A program made the translations under genes and the position numbers. From an uncultured archaeon (lineage in GTDB: Archaea; Halobacteriota; Methanosarcinia; Methanosarcinales; Methanoperedenaceae), in NCBI GenBank assembly GCA_902386085.1, contig CABMIA010000062.1, positions 1 through 14,066 of the forward strand: a DNA stretch of 14,066 nucleotides, read 5' to 3'. Below, piece after piece: positions 1 through 6,532 of the stretch; position 1 is the stretch's first letter; every line of letters starts with the position of its first letter. Under the pieces are notes generated by a model. It worked only from the letters and a program-made list of their open reading frames with translations. It made no database searches and was not told the DNA's origin.

Positions 1-933
1 CCGAAACCTGACAGGTTCTGGGGATTGATCGAAAAATACAGGGTCACGATCTTCTACACCTCTCCCACTGCAATAAGGGCACTTGAAAGAATGGGTGATG
101 AATGGCCGAAAGGAAAAGACCTTTCAAGCCTCCGTCTTCTCGGTACTGTGGGCGAGCCAATAAATCCTGAAGCCTGGATGTGGTACTATAAGGTTATCGG
201 GAATGAGCGATGCCCGATCGTGGATACCTGGTGGCAGACTGAGACCGGAGGAATCCTTATAACACCTCTTCCAGGGGAAACTCCTCTTAAGAATGGCTAT
301 GACACATTGACATTTAAATTGATCGAGGAGGTTGTTATTCGTCAGGACGGGACTGAGGCGGATGTTAACGAAGGCGGTATGCTTGTGATCAGGAAACCCT
401 GGCCAGGAATGATGAGAACGGTTTACGGCAACCACCCGCGGTTTAAGGAAAAGTATTTCACAAAATTTCCAGGGTTGTACGCGACCGAGGATAGTGCACG
501 GAAGGATGAGGACGGGTACTTCTGGATTATGGGGCGGATCGATGACGTGATCAAAGTTTCAGGGCACAGGCTCGGACCTGCTGAAATTGAAAGCTCGCTT
601 GTATCCCATCCCGCTGTCGCCGAGGCTGCCGTGGTCGGCTATCCGCATGAAGTAAAAGGAGAAGCGATCTATGCCTTTGTCACGCTAAAAGTGGGTTTGG
701 AAAAAAATAAGAAATTGAAGTCAGAACTTGTCGATCATGTGAGGAATACGATAGGCCCTATCGCAAAACCCGAGAAACTGCAATTCGTGGACGGGCTTCC
801 CAAGACGCGGTCCGGCAAGATCATGAGGCGGATACTTCGCAAAATTGCATCAGGGGAGATTGATCAGCTCGGTGATACCACTACGCTTTCTGACCCTTCG
901 GTTGTTGAGGTTCTTGTGAGGGAGAGGGAGTAA
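1..933 (+). CDS. acs: Acetyl-CoA synthetase, AMP-forming, C-terminal part (5' end outside window)
   Basis: Activates acetate with ATP to acetyl-AMP and transfers the acetyl group to CoA, in the cytoplasm. The frame is open from base 1 (reads [15 protein letters not shown]), so the gene starts before the window; about 310 C-terminal residues are present and the enzyme is usually about 630-660. Visible adenylate-forming-enzyme motifs, in order, are [21 protein letters not shown], the acetate/adenylate motif [10 protein letters not shown], the hinge/ATP motif around [18 protein letters not shown], and the C-terminal [12 protein letters not shown], whose lysine before IMRR is the catalytic and acetylation-regulated residue in this family. 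It ends in TAA 14 bases before the stop of the convergent ferritin-like gene, with no clear terminator between them. In a methane-oxidising or acetate-handling archaeon it could make acetyl-CoA from acetate or work in reverse; direction cannot be told from sequence. Family identification is very secure. Confidence 0.97.
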   Translation, partial: PKPDRFWGLIEKYRVTIFYTSPTAIRALERMGDEWPKGKDLSSLRLLGTVGEPINPEAWMWYYKVIGNERCPIVDTWWQTETGGILITPLPGETPLKNGYDTLTFKLIEEVVIRQDGTEADVNEGGMLVIRKPWPGMMRTVYGNHPRFKEKYFTKFPGLYATEDSARKDEDGYFWIMGRIDDVIKVSGHRLGPAEIESSLVSHPAVAEAAVVGYPHEVKGEAIYAFVTLKVGLEKNKKLKSELVDHVRNTIGPIAKPEKLQFVDGLPKTRSGKIMRRILRKIASGEIDQLGDTTTLSDPSVVEVLVRERE

Positions 934-947
934 AAAACATAAAGGAT

Positions 948-1358
948 TTACTTTTGTAACTTTTCAAGCCTGATCCTGAACTCTTTCCTGTGCCGTTTTT
1001 CTTCATCGAGTATGTGCCTCAGGACGCCCACAACCTCGGCATCGTCTATGAGCTCGATATGCCTTTTGTATCGCTCAATCGCCTCGGTCTCAAGCGCGAT
1101 CTGCTTCTCCAGCTGACCATTCAGGTCATCGCCCCCGAAATCGAGTGCCTTGTGCTCCATGCTCGGCTTTCCTCCCCTTTTCACGATCAGTTCCGCAAGC
1201 CAGTTCATATGCCTCATTTCATAGATGGATATGGCTTCCGTGACCCGGCTCGGGTCGCACTTTGGCATGATGAAAGCGTTCCTTACATAGATCATTGAGG
1301 CTTCGATCTCTTTGACAAAATCTTCATTCAGCAAGCTGATTATTTCTTCTGTTTCCAG
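948..1358 (-). CDS. Small ferritin-like (rubrerythrin/bacterioferritin-type) four-helix protein
   Basis: A protein of about 136 residues, almost entirely helical and charged. It has the spacing of a ferritin-like di-iron fold: a glutamate pair near residues 18-20, ExxH at 47-50 (EMRH), a glutamate-rich third helix (LETEAIERY, 89-97) and a second ExxH at 120-123 (within EEKRH). It likely binds iron for storage, oxidation or peroxide defence; there is no signal peptide, so it is cytoplasmic. There is no ATG start in the frame. The only good ribosome site, AAGGAGGG (complement of 1366-1373), lies 7 bases before an in-frame CTG at 1358, giving the start used here. The next conventional option is TTG at 1334 (128 residues), which lacks a nearby ribosome site and would cut into helix A. 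It is convergent with acs and downstream of a membrane-protein gene on the same strand. The exact subfamily is not recognised. Confidence 0.82.
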   Translation of the reverse strand: METEEIISLLNEDFVKEIEASMIYVRNAFIMPKCDPSRVTEAISIYEMRHMNWLAELIVKRGGKPSMEHKALDFGGDDLNGQLEKQIALETEAIERYKRHIELIDDAEVVGVLRHILDEEKRHRKEFRIRLEKLQK

Positions 1359-1431
1359 ATTCTGACCCTCCTTGATGTAATGATTGGGTAAATATGTATT
1401 AATCTTTTGCGTATGCCGGGTTTTATTCTAT

Positions 1432-1881
1432 CTATTTCTTAAGCTGCCCGACAACCATTATCAGGATTGCAACTCCCAGGCTCATCCCACCCAATACCCT
1501 GAAAGGAACGGCAAGCCCCCTCAAAGATGCTACCTCGAGGAAATAGAAAGCAAATGTTACAAGAATTGCGACCGCAACCGCAAGAACGCTGCCAAACCTT
1601 TTGGTTTTGTCTGACAGGTTGACATTATCGATGCTGAGCCCATAAACTATATTCAGGATTGCAAGAAGTGCGCTATGCGCATGTATGAGCCGGTTTACTA
1701 CTCTTATGCCTGGTTCTCCCACATACATTGTCACGTTTTGCCCTGCTATTATCAGTTCTCTTGTGGCCGCATTATATGCAGCTCCCAGGCCGACCATCTG
1801 GCCGGTTATATACAAACCCATTAACGGGCCTAACAATAGCCATATCCAGCCAAACTTCTTGTTCAAATCACCTGTTGCCAT
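1432..1881 (-). CDS. Four-helix membrane protein with an HAH motif, function unknown
   Basis: 149 residues, not assigned to a named family. Hydrophobic segments at about 10-35, 61-83, 96-116 and 124-146 predict four membrane helices. A short polar loop containing NVT and GEPG lies between helices 1 and 2. Helix 2 begins RLIHAHSALLAI, with histidines 67 and 69; an HAH near a helix start followed by small and hydrophobic residues recalls helices of haem-copper oxidase subunit I and related haem proteins, but the rest of that family is absent. Helix 4 is preceded by a conserved-looking FLEVASLRGLAVPFRVLGG. The ATG at 1881 is well supported by GGAGG a few bases upstream on the minus strand. It lies between the ferritin-like gene and the secreted copper/haem gene, so a role in haem or redox metabolism is possible but is inference only. 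Confidence 0.85.
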   Translation of the reverse strand: MATGDLNKKFGWIWLLLGPLMGLYITGQMVGLGAAYNAATRELIIAGQNVTMYVGEPGIRVVNRLIHAHSALLAILNIVYGLSIDNVNLSDKTKRFGSVLAVAVAILVTFAFYFLEVASLRGLAVPFRVLGGMSLGVAILIMVVGQLKK

Positions 1882-1950
1882 TTATAATCCTCCATTCTTT
1901 AAGCTGTATATTTAATATTATTTAACGTACGCTTTAAATAAATGTTACAA

Positions 1951-1984
1951 AATAAAAAAAAATTGGTATTCCAAAAGGAATACC
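1951..1984 (-). terminator. Hairpin plus T-tract terminator after the copper/haem protein gene
   Basis: Read on the minus strand, a perfect 8-bp stem GGTATTCC / GGAATACC with a TTTT loop (1965-1984) is followed by AA and then a run of nine Ts (1954-1962) within an AT-only tract. It lies about 20 bases past the stop codon of the large minus-strand gene. The form is that of an intrinsic terminator; in archaea the T-tract is the essential part. Confidence 0.75.
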
Positions 1985-2005
1985 GGCTCCAGACTTGTTA
2001 TTGTC

Positions 2006-4177
2006 TCAGTGATTGAAGTACGCTATAACCACTTCTATGGCCACTACCCTCGTAGTCCTTCCAACGAAATAGTCCTCGATTGCCCTCACCGCTTCCCCCT
2101 TGTCGATTATACCGTTATTGTCCGTATCGTATGCCTCGACCTCAGGCGGCTGTCTCCCGGTCACTGTAACATTACCGGTCATATTCATATTATCGTGGAT
2201 AGTACACACGTAATTATACGTGCCGGGTTTCGTGAAAGTCAGGGTGTAGTTATCCCCGGCGTTAAGTATACCTGAGTTATAGAAACCTGTGCCGTTGTGG
2301 ATACTCCCGCCTGCTGGTGTCGCTGCCACCGGGTTTACTGTGAGATTTGGTAGCAGGAATTCCGGTGGGTTATTACCTGCTTCAGGGAATGTGACTGTGT
2401 GTATCTCGATAAAGTTCAACTGTTTCCATACTATTGAATCGTTAACGTGTATGGTCAGATTCTGAGGTGTAAACCGTGCGAACATCGCATTATGCTTAAC
2501 AATATCACCGCTTGCTATAGGTGTAGCCCCGGTACCTTCCATTGCAGGTCCCTGATGCACGTTAATGAACCAGCCTCTGCTTGCTACCGCAAACCATGGG
2601 GGGCCTGTGATTACAGTCGTGCTGGTGCCTGTGCCATTAAAGTCGGCAGTTAAGTTACCCAGTGTATAAAGGATCGGACCGCCTGCTTCGCTTGTGCCTA
2701 TGCGGATATCTGCCGGATATGTGTTGTTCGGAACAAGACCGGTCACCATTATCTGTACCTGCATTTCACCCACGCCGATAAAGCTCAGTGCAGCATTTCC
2801 GGTCACATTGGAGTTGTTCTCCGGCATTAAGCGCAGACTTGCATTTACAGGAAGGGGGATGTCGGCAGACACATGAAATACTGTTATGCCGTTCTCTCCC
2901 TGAGATGTTTCAGGGCTTTCATGATCTTCCAGTTCCTGCCCTGTATCCATATCCTCCTGCAATTCCCTCATACCCAGTGCTGTATACTGGCTCTGGTTTG
3001 ACGGGTAGGGGCTGCCTGCGGGCTGCACTATGACGACGCCAGTCATGCCAGGATGGATAAGACAACGATAGTCATAAAAGCCCTGCTTGGTGAATGTCAG
3101 GGAGTAACTCATACCCGGCGTTAATAAGCCGGAACTTGAAACACCTGTGCCGTTGTAAGTTGAGCCGCCGGCAGGCAGGAATACTGATGCATTGCCGGGA
3201 TCGGGGATCTGTGCACCGCTCAGGAAGCTGACAGTATGTACCAGATGACCTCCGAGCGTCCAGACGATAGTATCACCTTCGTTAATGATGATGCTTCCGG
3301 GATAGAATCCCATGCCCTGCAGCGCCATGTCGGGCGTTTCTCCACCCGCGAGCACCTGCCAAGTCATCCCTGATCGCACAATCACGACTGCGCTTCCTGT
3401 TACGGTGCCGTTAGTTGCATTTACCATTGATGTTCCCACAGCACCTGCCATGAATGATGTGGATGCATTTCCATCGGCGCCTGTTATTGCATTCACCGGG
3501 GAAACATTTCCGGGAGGGGTGCTCGTAAATGTTATATTGATTCCCGGCAGCGGAGCGCCATTCTGGTCCCTTGCCGTAGCAATGAACAACTGGGTTGCAT
3601 TGATACCCGGAGTAGCTGTTGAGGGTGAATCGGTGATCGTGGCCAGTATTGGTGGCGGAGCCGGAGTTGGTGTTGGTGATGTTGTAGGTGTCGGCGTCGG
3701 GGTCGCGACTGCTACTGTAATTTCTGCAAAGTTCGTTCCATCCGGGGCCATATTTGTTCCGGAACTTGTATATACCCTGAGAGTATAGGTTCCGGGAACT
3801 GCCGGTGCTGTCAGGACTGATGATGCCGTCCCGCTCGATGCCGCGCCTGCAGGGGCCGGAATACGTGGTGTCGGATTAAATAAACTATTTGAAATATTCG
3901 AGAGACCGATGTTAGAAAAATCAGTCGGCCAGTTTACCTCTGTTTCCGGTCCTGCACCTGTAGCAAGTCCTCCACTATAGGTTATGCCCACAGTAAAAAT
4001 CTGATTGGGATTCACTGTAAGTGAAGTAATATTTGTGCTGACAATAATGGATGGCGATAATGTATGACAACCATTGCATGCCATGGTTTGCCCTGGAAAG
4101 GCTCCAGCTATGGATATCCCTCCTGTGAGCAGTGCTAATATCAGGACTACCGATGCTAATATATTTTTAATTTTCAT
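2006..4177 (-). CDS. Large secreted haem/copper protein: CXXCH, two cupredoxin domains, CHRD-like domain, EF hand
   Basis: 723 residues. An N-terminal signal peptide (about 1-26, cleavage near AGA-F) is followed by one c-type haem site CNGCH (34-38) opening a beta-rich domain (about 40-157) that resembles Reeler/choice-of-anchor-V-type modules. A Thr-Pro linker (159-176) and an Ig-like domain (about 178-268) come next. Cupredoxin domain 1 (about 270-385) has the type-1 copper set His314, Cys372, His375, Met378 (RCLIHPGM). A CHRD-like domain (about 430-560, with FINVHQGP) precedes cupredoxin domain 2 (about 565-675) with His593, Cys658, His661 and Met664 or Met666 (VCTIHDNMNM). The C-terminus has an EF-hand-like loop DTDNNGIIDKGE (684-695). 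Many NxS/T sequons suggest surface glycosylation. There is no C-terminal membrane helix, so it is released or held by other surface proteins. Likely role: electron transfer or copper handling outside the cell. The ATG at 4177 has a strong GGAGG site 6-7 bases upstream. Confidence 0.93.
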   Translation of the reverse strand: MKIKNILASVVLILALLTGGISIAGAFPGQTMACNGCHTLSPSIIVSTNITSLTVNPNQIFTVGITYSGGLATGAGPETEVNWPTDFSNIGLSNISNSLFNPTPRIPAPAGAASSGTASSVLTAPAVPGTYTLRVYTSSGTNMAPDGTNFAEITVAVATPTPTPTTSPTPTPAPPPILATITDSPSTATPGINATQLFIATARDQNGAPLPGINITFTSTPPGNVSPVNAITGADGNASTSFMAGAVGTSMVNATNGTVTGSAVVIVRSGMTWQVLAGGETPDMALQGMGFYPGSIIINEGDTIVWTLGGHLVHTVSFLSGAQIPDPGNASVFLPAGGSTYNGTGVSSSGLLTPGMSYSLTFTKQGFYDYRCLIHPGMTGVVIVQPAGSPYPSNQSQYTALGMRELQEDMDTGQELEDHESPETSQGENGITVFHVSADIPLPVNASLRLMPENNSNVTGNAALSFIGVGEMQVQIMVTGLVPNNTYPADIRIGTSEAGGPILYTLGNLTADFNGTGTSTTVITGPPWFAVASRGWFINVHQGPAMEGTGATPIASGDIVKHNAMFARFTPQNLTIHVNDSIVWKQLNFIEIHTVTFPEAGNNPPEFLLPNLTVNPVAATPAGGSIHNGTGFYNSGILNAGDNYTLTFTKPGTYNYVCTIHDNMNMTGNVTVTGRQPPEVEAYDTDNNGIIDKGEAVRAIEDYFVGRTTRVVAIEVVIAYFNH
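3650..3703 (-). repeat. Thr-Pro linker coding repeat
   Basis: Low-complexity sequence encoding TPTPTPTTSPTPTPAPPP (residues 159-176) between the haem-containing N-terminal domain and the Ig-like domain of the secreted copper/haem protein. It acts as a flexible, probably O-glycosylated spacer, and is not a mobile or CRISPR repeat. Confidence 0.8.
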
Positions 4178-4225
4178 TATATCCTCCTTTTATTTTATTG
4201 AGATAGTTAATCGCATACAGAAAAA

Positions 4226-4239
4226 ATGATTATATCAGA
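4226..4239 (-). promoter_or_regulatory. Candidate TATA element for the copper/haem protein gene
   Basis: On the minus strand the sequence reads CTGATATAATCA, about 50-60 bases before the ATG at 4177. This leaves room for a start site and a short leader containing the GGAGG site. It is the best AT-rich box in this spacer for leftward transcription, but short AT-rich matches are weak evidence. Confidence 0.35.
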
Positions 4240-4277
4240 TGTTTTGTGATGATACTGTAAAGTCATTTAGTAGAGCA

Positions 4278-4289
4278 ATTGATATCAAT
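4278..4289. promoter_or_regulatory. 12-bp perfect palindrome, possible operator
   Basis: ATTGATATCAAT is its own reverse complement. It lies about 100 bases upstream of the leftward gene and 215 bases before the rightward gene. Its AT-rich dyad form is compatible with a dimeric repressor site, but a palindrome of this length in AT-rich DNA can be chance. Confidence 0.3.
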
Positions 4290-4388
4290 CTCCCTTTCTG
4301 CAAATTACTAACTCCTCACTTTCCTGAATTAATCTGTGGTGTTCAATTCATTTAAGCCTTTCTGTTGCAGAAGGTTCAATTGCAAATT

Positions 4389-4480
4389 ATTGCCAAGGTG
4401 CATCATCAATTTGGCATAAACGAATGAATTCATTGTCAAATAATCTTTTAGCATTGACATTAGATATTCAGAATTGGGGT
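4389..4480 (+). promoter_or_regulatory. Phased series of TTGnCAA/T elements upstream of the first regulator gene
   Basis: Five TTG-led heptamers occur at near-constant spacing: TTGCCAA (4390), TTGGCAT (4411), TTGTCAA (4433), TTGACAT (4454) and a weaker TTGGGGT (4474). Steps are 21, 22, 21 and 20 bases, about two helical turns, so all would face the same side of DNA. The segment TTGTCAAATAATCTTTTAG is nearly repeated upstream of the two-helix membrane protein gene (6144 onward). This fits an array bound cooperatively by a dimeric regulator such as the ribbon-helix-helix protein encoded directly downstream; that link is inference. Confidence 0.55.
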
Positions 4481-4504
4481 GGTTGAAATACAGGAGGTCA
4501 GAAC

Positions 4505-5944
4505 ATGAATGTTTCAAGGCACATCTCCATCGACGATGAACATATTGAAAAATTAAAGCCATATCTGGAGAAGCACAATGGTAATCTGGGCGCTGCAATA
4601 AAGGATATGATAAACATAGCTGAAAAATATGCCTGCCATACGAATTCTTCTGCAATAAATTTCTCTCTCTTTAACTGGATGCTTACAGAGGTTGACGGCA
4701 TCCTCGTTCCAGACGCCGAGCTGAATGAACTTATCGATCCAGCTTTGAATTCGATGAGTAAACTTGAGGAACTCCTGAAACGCAGGTTCAAGGAATGGGA
4801 ATGGGATATTGAGCTTGCATTAAAATATGATCTTGACAGCCTTCCCTCTTTCGTATCGGTAGAATTGAAAGGAGATCCTCAAAAAATAAAATTGGCAGCA
4901 TGTATTCTGTCACAGTATCTGGTTCGTAATTCACTTGACCGGGCGCCGCTTGAGATCAAGTACGCTGTCAATTTCAGCGATTGCCGCAAGGTCGGGCTTT
5001 CAATGTCAAATAAAAAGGATGCAGAGAAAAGCCTCATCACCTTTTTCGGGAGAAATGACACTGTGATAAAAGCAATAAAAAGCCGTCCGGCTTTCTGGAA
5101 ATCGGTGATCAACAGGCACATTTCAAGTAATTACAATATGGTCACTGTTCACAGGAACTACCTTGAGGATCTATTTGCCGGTAATATACCTCTTGAGGAT
5201 ATAACAATTGAAAACCTGGCACAAAAACCAATCCGGGAGATACCTCCCGATGAAATGCTTCACCTGATAAAAGAGGTTTATGAGACTTACAGGATCGTGG
5301 ACAGGGTTGACCTCGAAAAAGATACGATGATAGTATCCCACAGCTACAGGAACAAGGAAGCGATAGAGAAATTAAAAAAAATCCTGGTTTCGCTTCTGGA
5401 AGGGAATGGTCATTTATACGATGCCAAGTCAACTGCAAATATGATCGTACTTACGCACAGGCCTGATATAGGTACAAAGATCAATGAAATAGTGGACAAA
5501 CTGAAAGCAAGTAACAACAGGGTGGACCAGGAACTGATGGTTTTCATGGCATTTGTTTCGGGACTCAAGGACATTCCGGATATACCGATATCCCTGACAG
5601 CCCTTGGCAGGAGAATCGGAAAGTCCCTTATGCAGGAGTACGAAAAAGAAAACGGCATCAAGACCTGGGACCTGGGAAATTTCCAGAAAGCCCTGGAGAT
5701 AATCGATTCCAGGCTTCATCGGGAAAGTGAATGGAAACTTGAGGGAAAAAACCTGCTGTATACGGTCAGGAAATGCAATATCGTTGCAGAAGAAAAAACC
5801 TTTGATACGTATGTCTGCCATACTGCCAGGGAGACGTTCAAGGGGGCACTGAACTATGCCTTCGGCAATAAGGCGGAATTGGACATCAAACATCTGTTGA
5901 CTCACGGGGACAATATCTGTGAGGTGGTCATACGAATACCATAA
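4505..5944 (+). CDS. RHH-type regulator with C-terminal V4R-like sensor domain (paralogue 1)
   Basis: 479 residues; I do not recognise a named gene. The N-terminus (RHISIDDEHIEKLKPY, then a helix to about 41) has the strand-helix-helix pattern of a ribbon-helix-helix DNA-binding domain. The middle (about 85-350) is mixed alpha/beta and includes KSRPAFWKSVINRH (192-205) and SHSYRNKEAIEKL (278-290). The C-terminus (about 362-479) has the pattern of V4R-type small-molecule-binding domains: GRRIGKSL at the start, then Cys424, Cys438, a glycine-rich turn, and HGDNICEV with Cys472. V4R domains occur in the archaeal redox regulator MsvR. These cysteines and His439 are conserved in the downstream paralogue, so redox, metal or small-ligand sensing is plausible. 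No signal peptide or membrane helix is seen, so it is cytoplasmic. The start is firm: AGGAGGT lies 6 bases before ATG. It heads a rightward series leading to the cytochrome/HybAB genes. Gene certain, function inferred. Confidence 0.9.
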   Translation: MNVSRHISIDDEHIEKLKPYLEKHNGNLGAAIKDMINIAEKYACHTNSSAINFSLFNWMLTEVDGILVPDAELNELIDPALNSMSKLEELLKRRFKEWEWDIELALKYDLDSLPSFVSVELKGDPQKIKLAACILSQYLVRNSLDRAPLEIKYAVNFSDCRKVGLSMSNKKDAEKSLITFFGRNDTVIKAIKSRPAFWKSVINRHISSNYNMVTVHRNYLEDLFAGNIPLEDITIENLAQKPIREIPPDEMLHLIKEVYETYRIVDRVDLEKDTMIVSHSYRNKEAIEKLKKILVSLLEGNGHLYDAKSTANMIVLTHRPDIGTKINEIVDKLKASNNRVDQELMVFMAFVSGLKDIPDIPISLTALGRRIGKSLMQEYEKENGIKTWDLGNFQKALEIIDSRLHRESEWKLEGKNLLYTVRKCNIVAEEKTFDTYVCHTARETFKGALNYAFGNKAELDIKHLLTHGDNICEVVIRIP

Positions 5945-6010
5945 AACCGCAGATTTTGCCAAGAAGGTCAATAATCCCGGCCATAAACCCGGTAAAATAG
6001 CATGCGTTAA

Positions 6011-6030
6011 AGGAATTTCCAGGAATTTCC
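6011..6030. repeat. Tandem duplication of AGGAATTTCC
   Basis: The 10-mer AGGAATTTCC occurs twice head to tail, 65 bases after the stop of the first regulator gene. It is a short local duplication in the promoter-proximal spacer; whether it binds a protein is unknown. Confidence 0.5.
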
Positions 6031-6048
6031 TAGCCTCCATTACCCGGC

Positions 6049-6191
6049 TTTTATGCCAACGGAGGCAATTTTATGCCATTCATTGGCATAATATGATATT
6101 TTTTGTTATTTTATGGCAATACCTGGCCTCTCTTGCTAAATTTTTGTCAAATATTCTTTTAGGTTTGGCATTACATCGCTCTAATTGACGA
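6049..6191 (+). promoter_or_regulatory. Second cluster of TTGGCAT/TTGTCAA elements, upstream of the two-helix membrane protein gene
   Basis: The spacer 5945-6214 (270 bp, no gene) contains a dense set of related elements. TTTTATGCCA appears twice exactly 20 bases apart (6049, 6069). A perfect 7-bp inverted repeat TATGCCA-ttcat-TGGCATA covers 6072-6090. Plus-strand elements TTGGCAT (6083), TTGTTAT (6103), TTGTCAA (6144), TTGGCAT (6165) and TTGACGA (6185) fall on an approximately 20-21-base grid with one weak position near 6123. The 6144-6165 pair matches the 4433-4454 pair of the first array in order and spacing. It probably controls the operon starting at 6215 and shares its regulator with the first array. 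Confidence 0.55.
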
Positions 6192-6214
6192 TAATTAGTA
6201 GGAGAGGATAAAAT

Positions 6215-6508
6215 ATGAAGTACTGGAATAAATACGTTGCAACTGCCATTGTGGGCGGGGGTATAATCGGGGGAACTTATCTTCTCCCGGCCGATAGCTA
6301 CCTTGCCTTCGTGACGGGATGGGTTGTCCTCATTCCCGTAGCAGTAGCTGTATTCCTCGGATACGGGCTGCGGGAATACAGGAAGAACAGGAAGAACAGG
6401 ATAACCATATCCATGAAGCCGAGTGAAGCCATGAAAGCGCTTGCCAGAAGGGAAGCCGAACTTCAGAGGGAGAAAGAACTCCTGTACGAAGAAATTCGCA
6501 GGGGGTAA
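6215..6508 (+). CDS. Small two-helix membrane protein with charged C-terminal helix
   Basis: 97 residues, no recognised family. There are two membrane helices (about 7-24, glycine-rich, and 30-51). A strongly basic stretch REYRKNRKNR (53-62) follows, then a charged amphipathic helix (about 68-96, EAMKALARREAELQREKEL) that could form a coiled coil. The positive-inside rule places the C-terminus in the cytoplasm. AGGAGAGG lies just upstream of ATG. It sits between two regulator paralogues, with 24 bases to the next ATG, so it is co-transcribed with paralogue 2. It may anchor or signal to the soluble regulators or belong to the downstream respiratory complex; both are guesses. The tandem AGGAAGAAC at 6379-6396 encodes the basic repeat. 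Confidence 0.82.
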   Translation: MKYWNKYVATAIVGGGIIGGTYLLPADSYLAFVTGWVVLIPVAVAVFLGYGLREYRKNRKNRITISMKPSEAMKALARREAELQREKELLYEEIRRG

Positions 6509-6532
6509 AACAAAGAACAAGGGGTTTGGGTT

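Larger units (their letters stand above)
4178..4504. other. Divergent intergenic region, 327 bp
   Basis: This spacer separates the leftward copper/haem gene from the rightward regulator gene and holds no convincing coding sequence. From left to right it contains the leftward ribosome site and candidate TATA element, a perfect 12-bp palindrome ATTGATATCAAT (4278-4289), two copies of GTTCAATT (4341-4348 and 4374-4381), a phased series of TTGnCAA/TTGnCAT elements (4390-4480), and the AGGAGGT ribosome site of the rightward gene (4492-4498). It is therefore likely to be regulated in both directions. Confidence 0.7.

Noticed and set aside
3312..3788. 158-residue open frame on the plus strand opposite the copper/haem protein, rich in Val/Gly repeats
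   Set aside because: It is the mirror of the Thr-Pro linker and beta-rich domains on the other strand; no ribosome site and no family features, while the minus-strand protein has clear haem and copper motifs.
4454..4460. TTGACAT as a bacterial -35 box
   Set aside because: The organism is archaeal by its core genes, there is no matching -10 at 17 bp, and the element belongs to a periodic series of related sequences.
4389..4480. Possible CRISPR-like or iteron repeat array
   Set aside because: The repeated units are only about 7 bases and degenerate, with no repeat-spacer identity; the location fits promoter elements rather than CRISPR or a replication origin.
5429..6040. 203-residue minus-strand open frame across the end of the first regulator gene
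   Set aside because: Antisense shadow; a similar shadow appears opposite the second paralogue (7445-7852) because the plus-strand codons are conserved. No ribosome site and no coherent domain.
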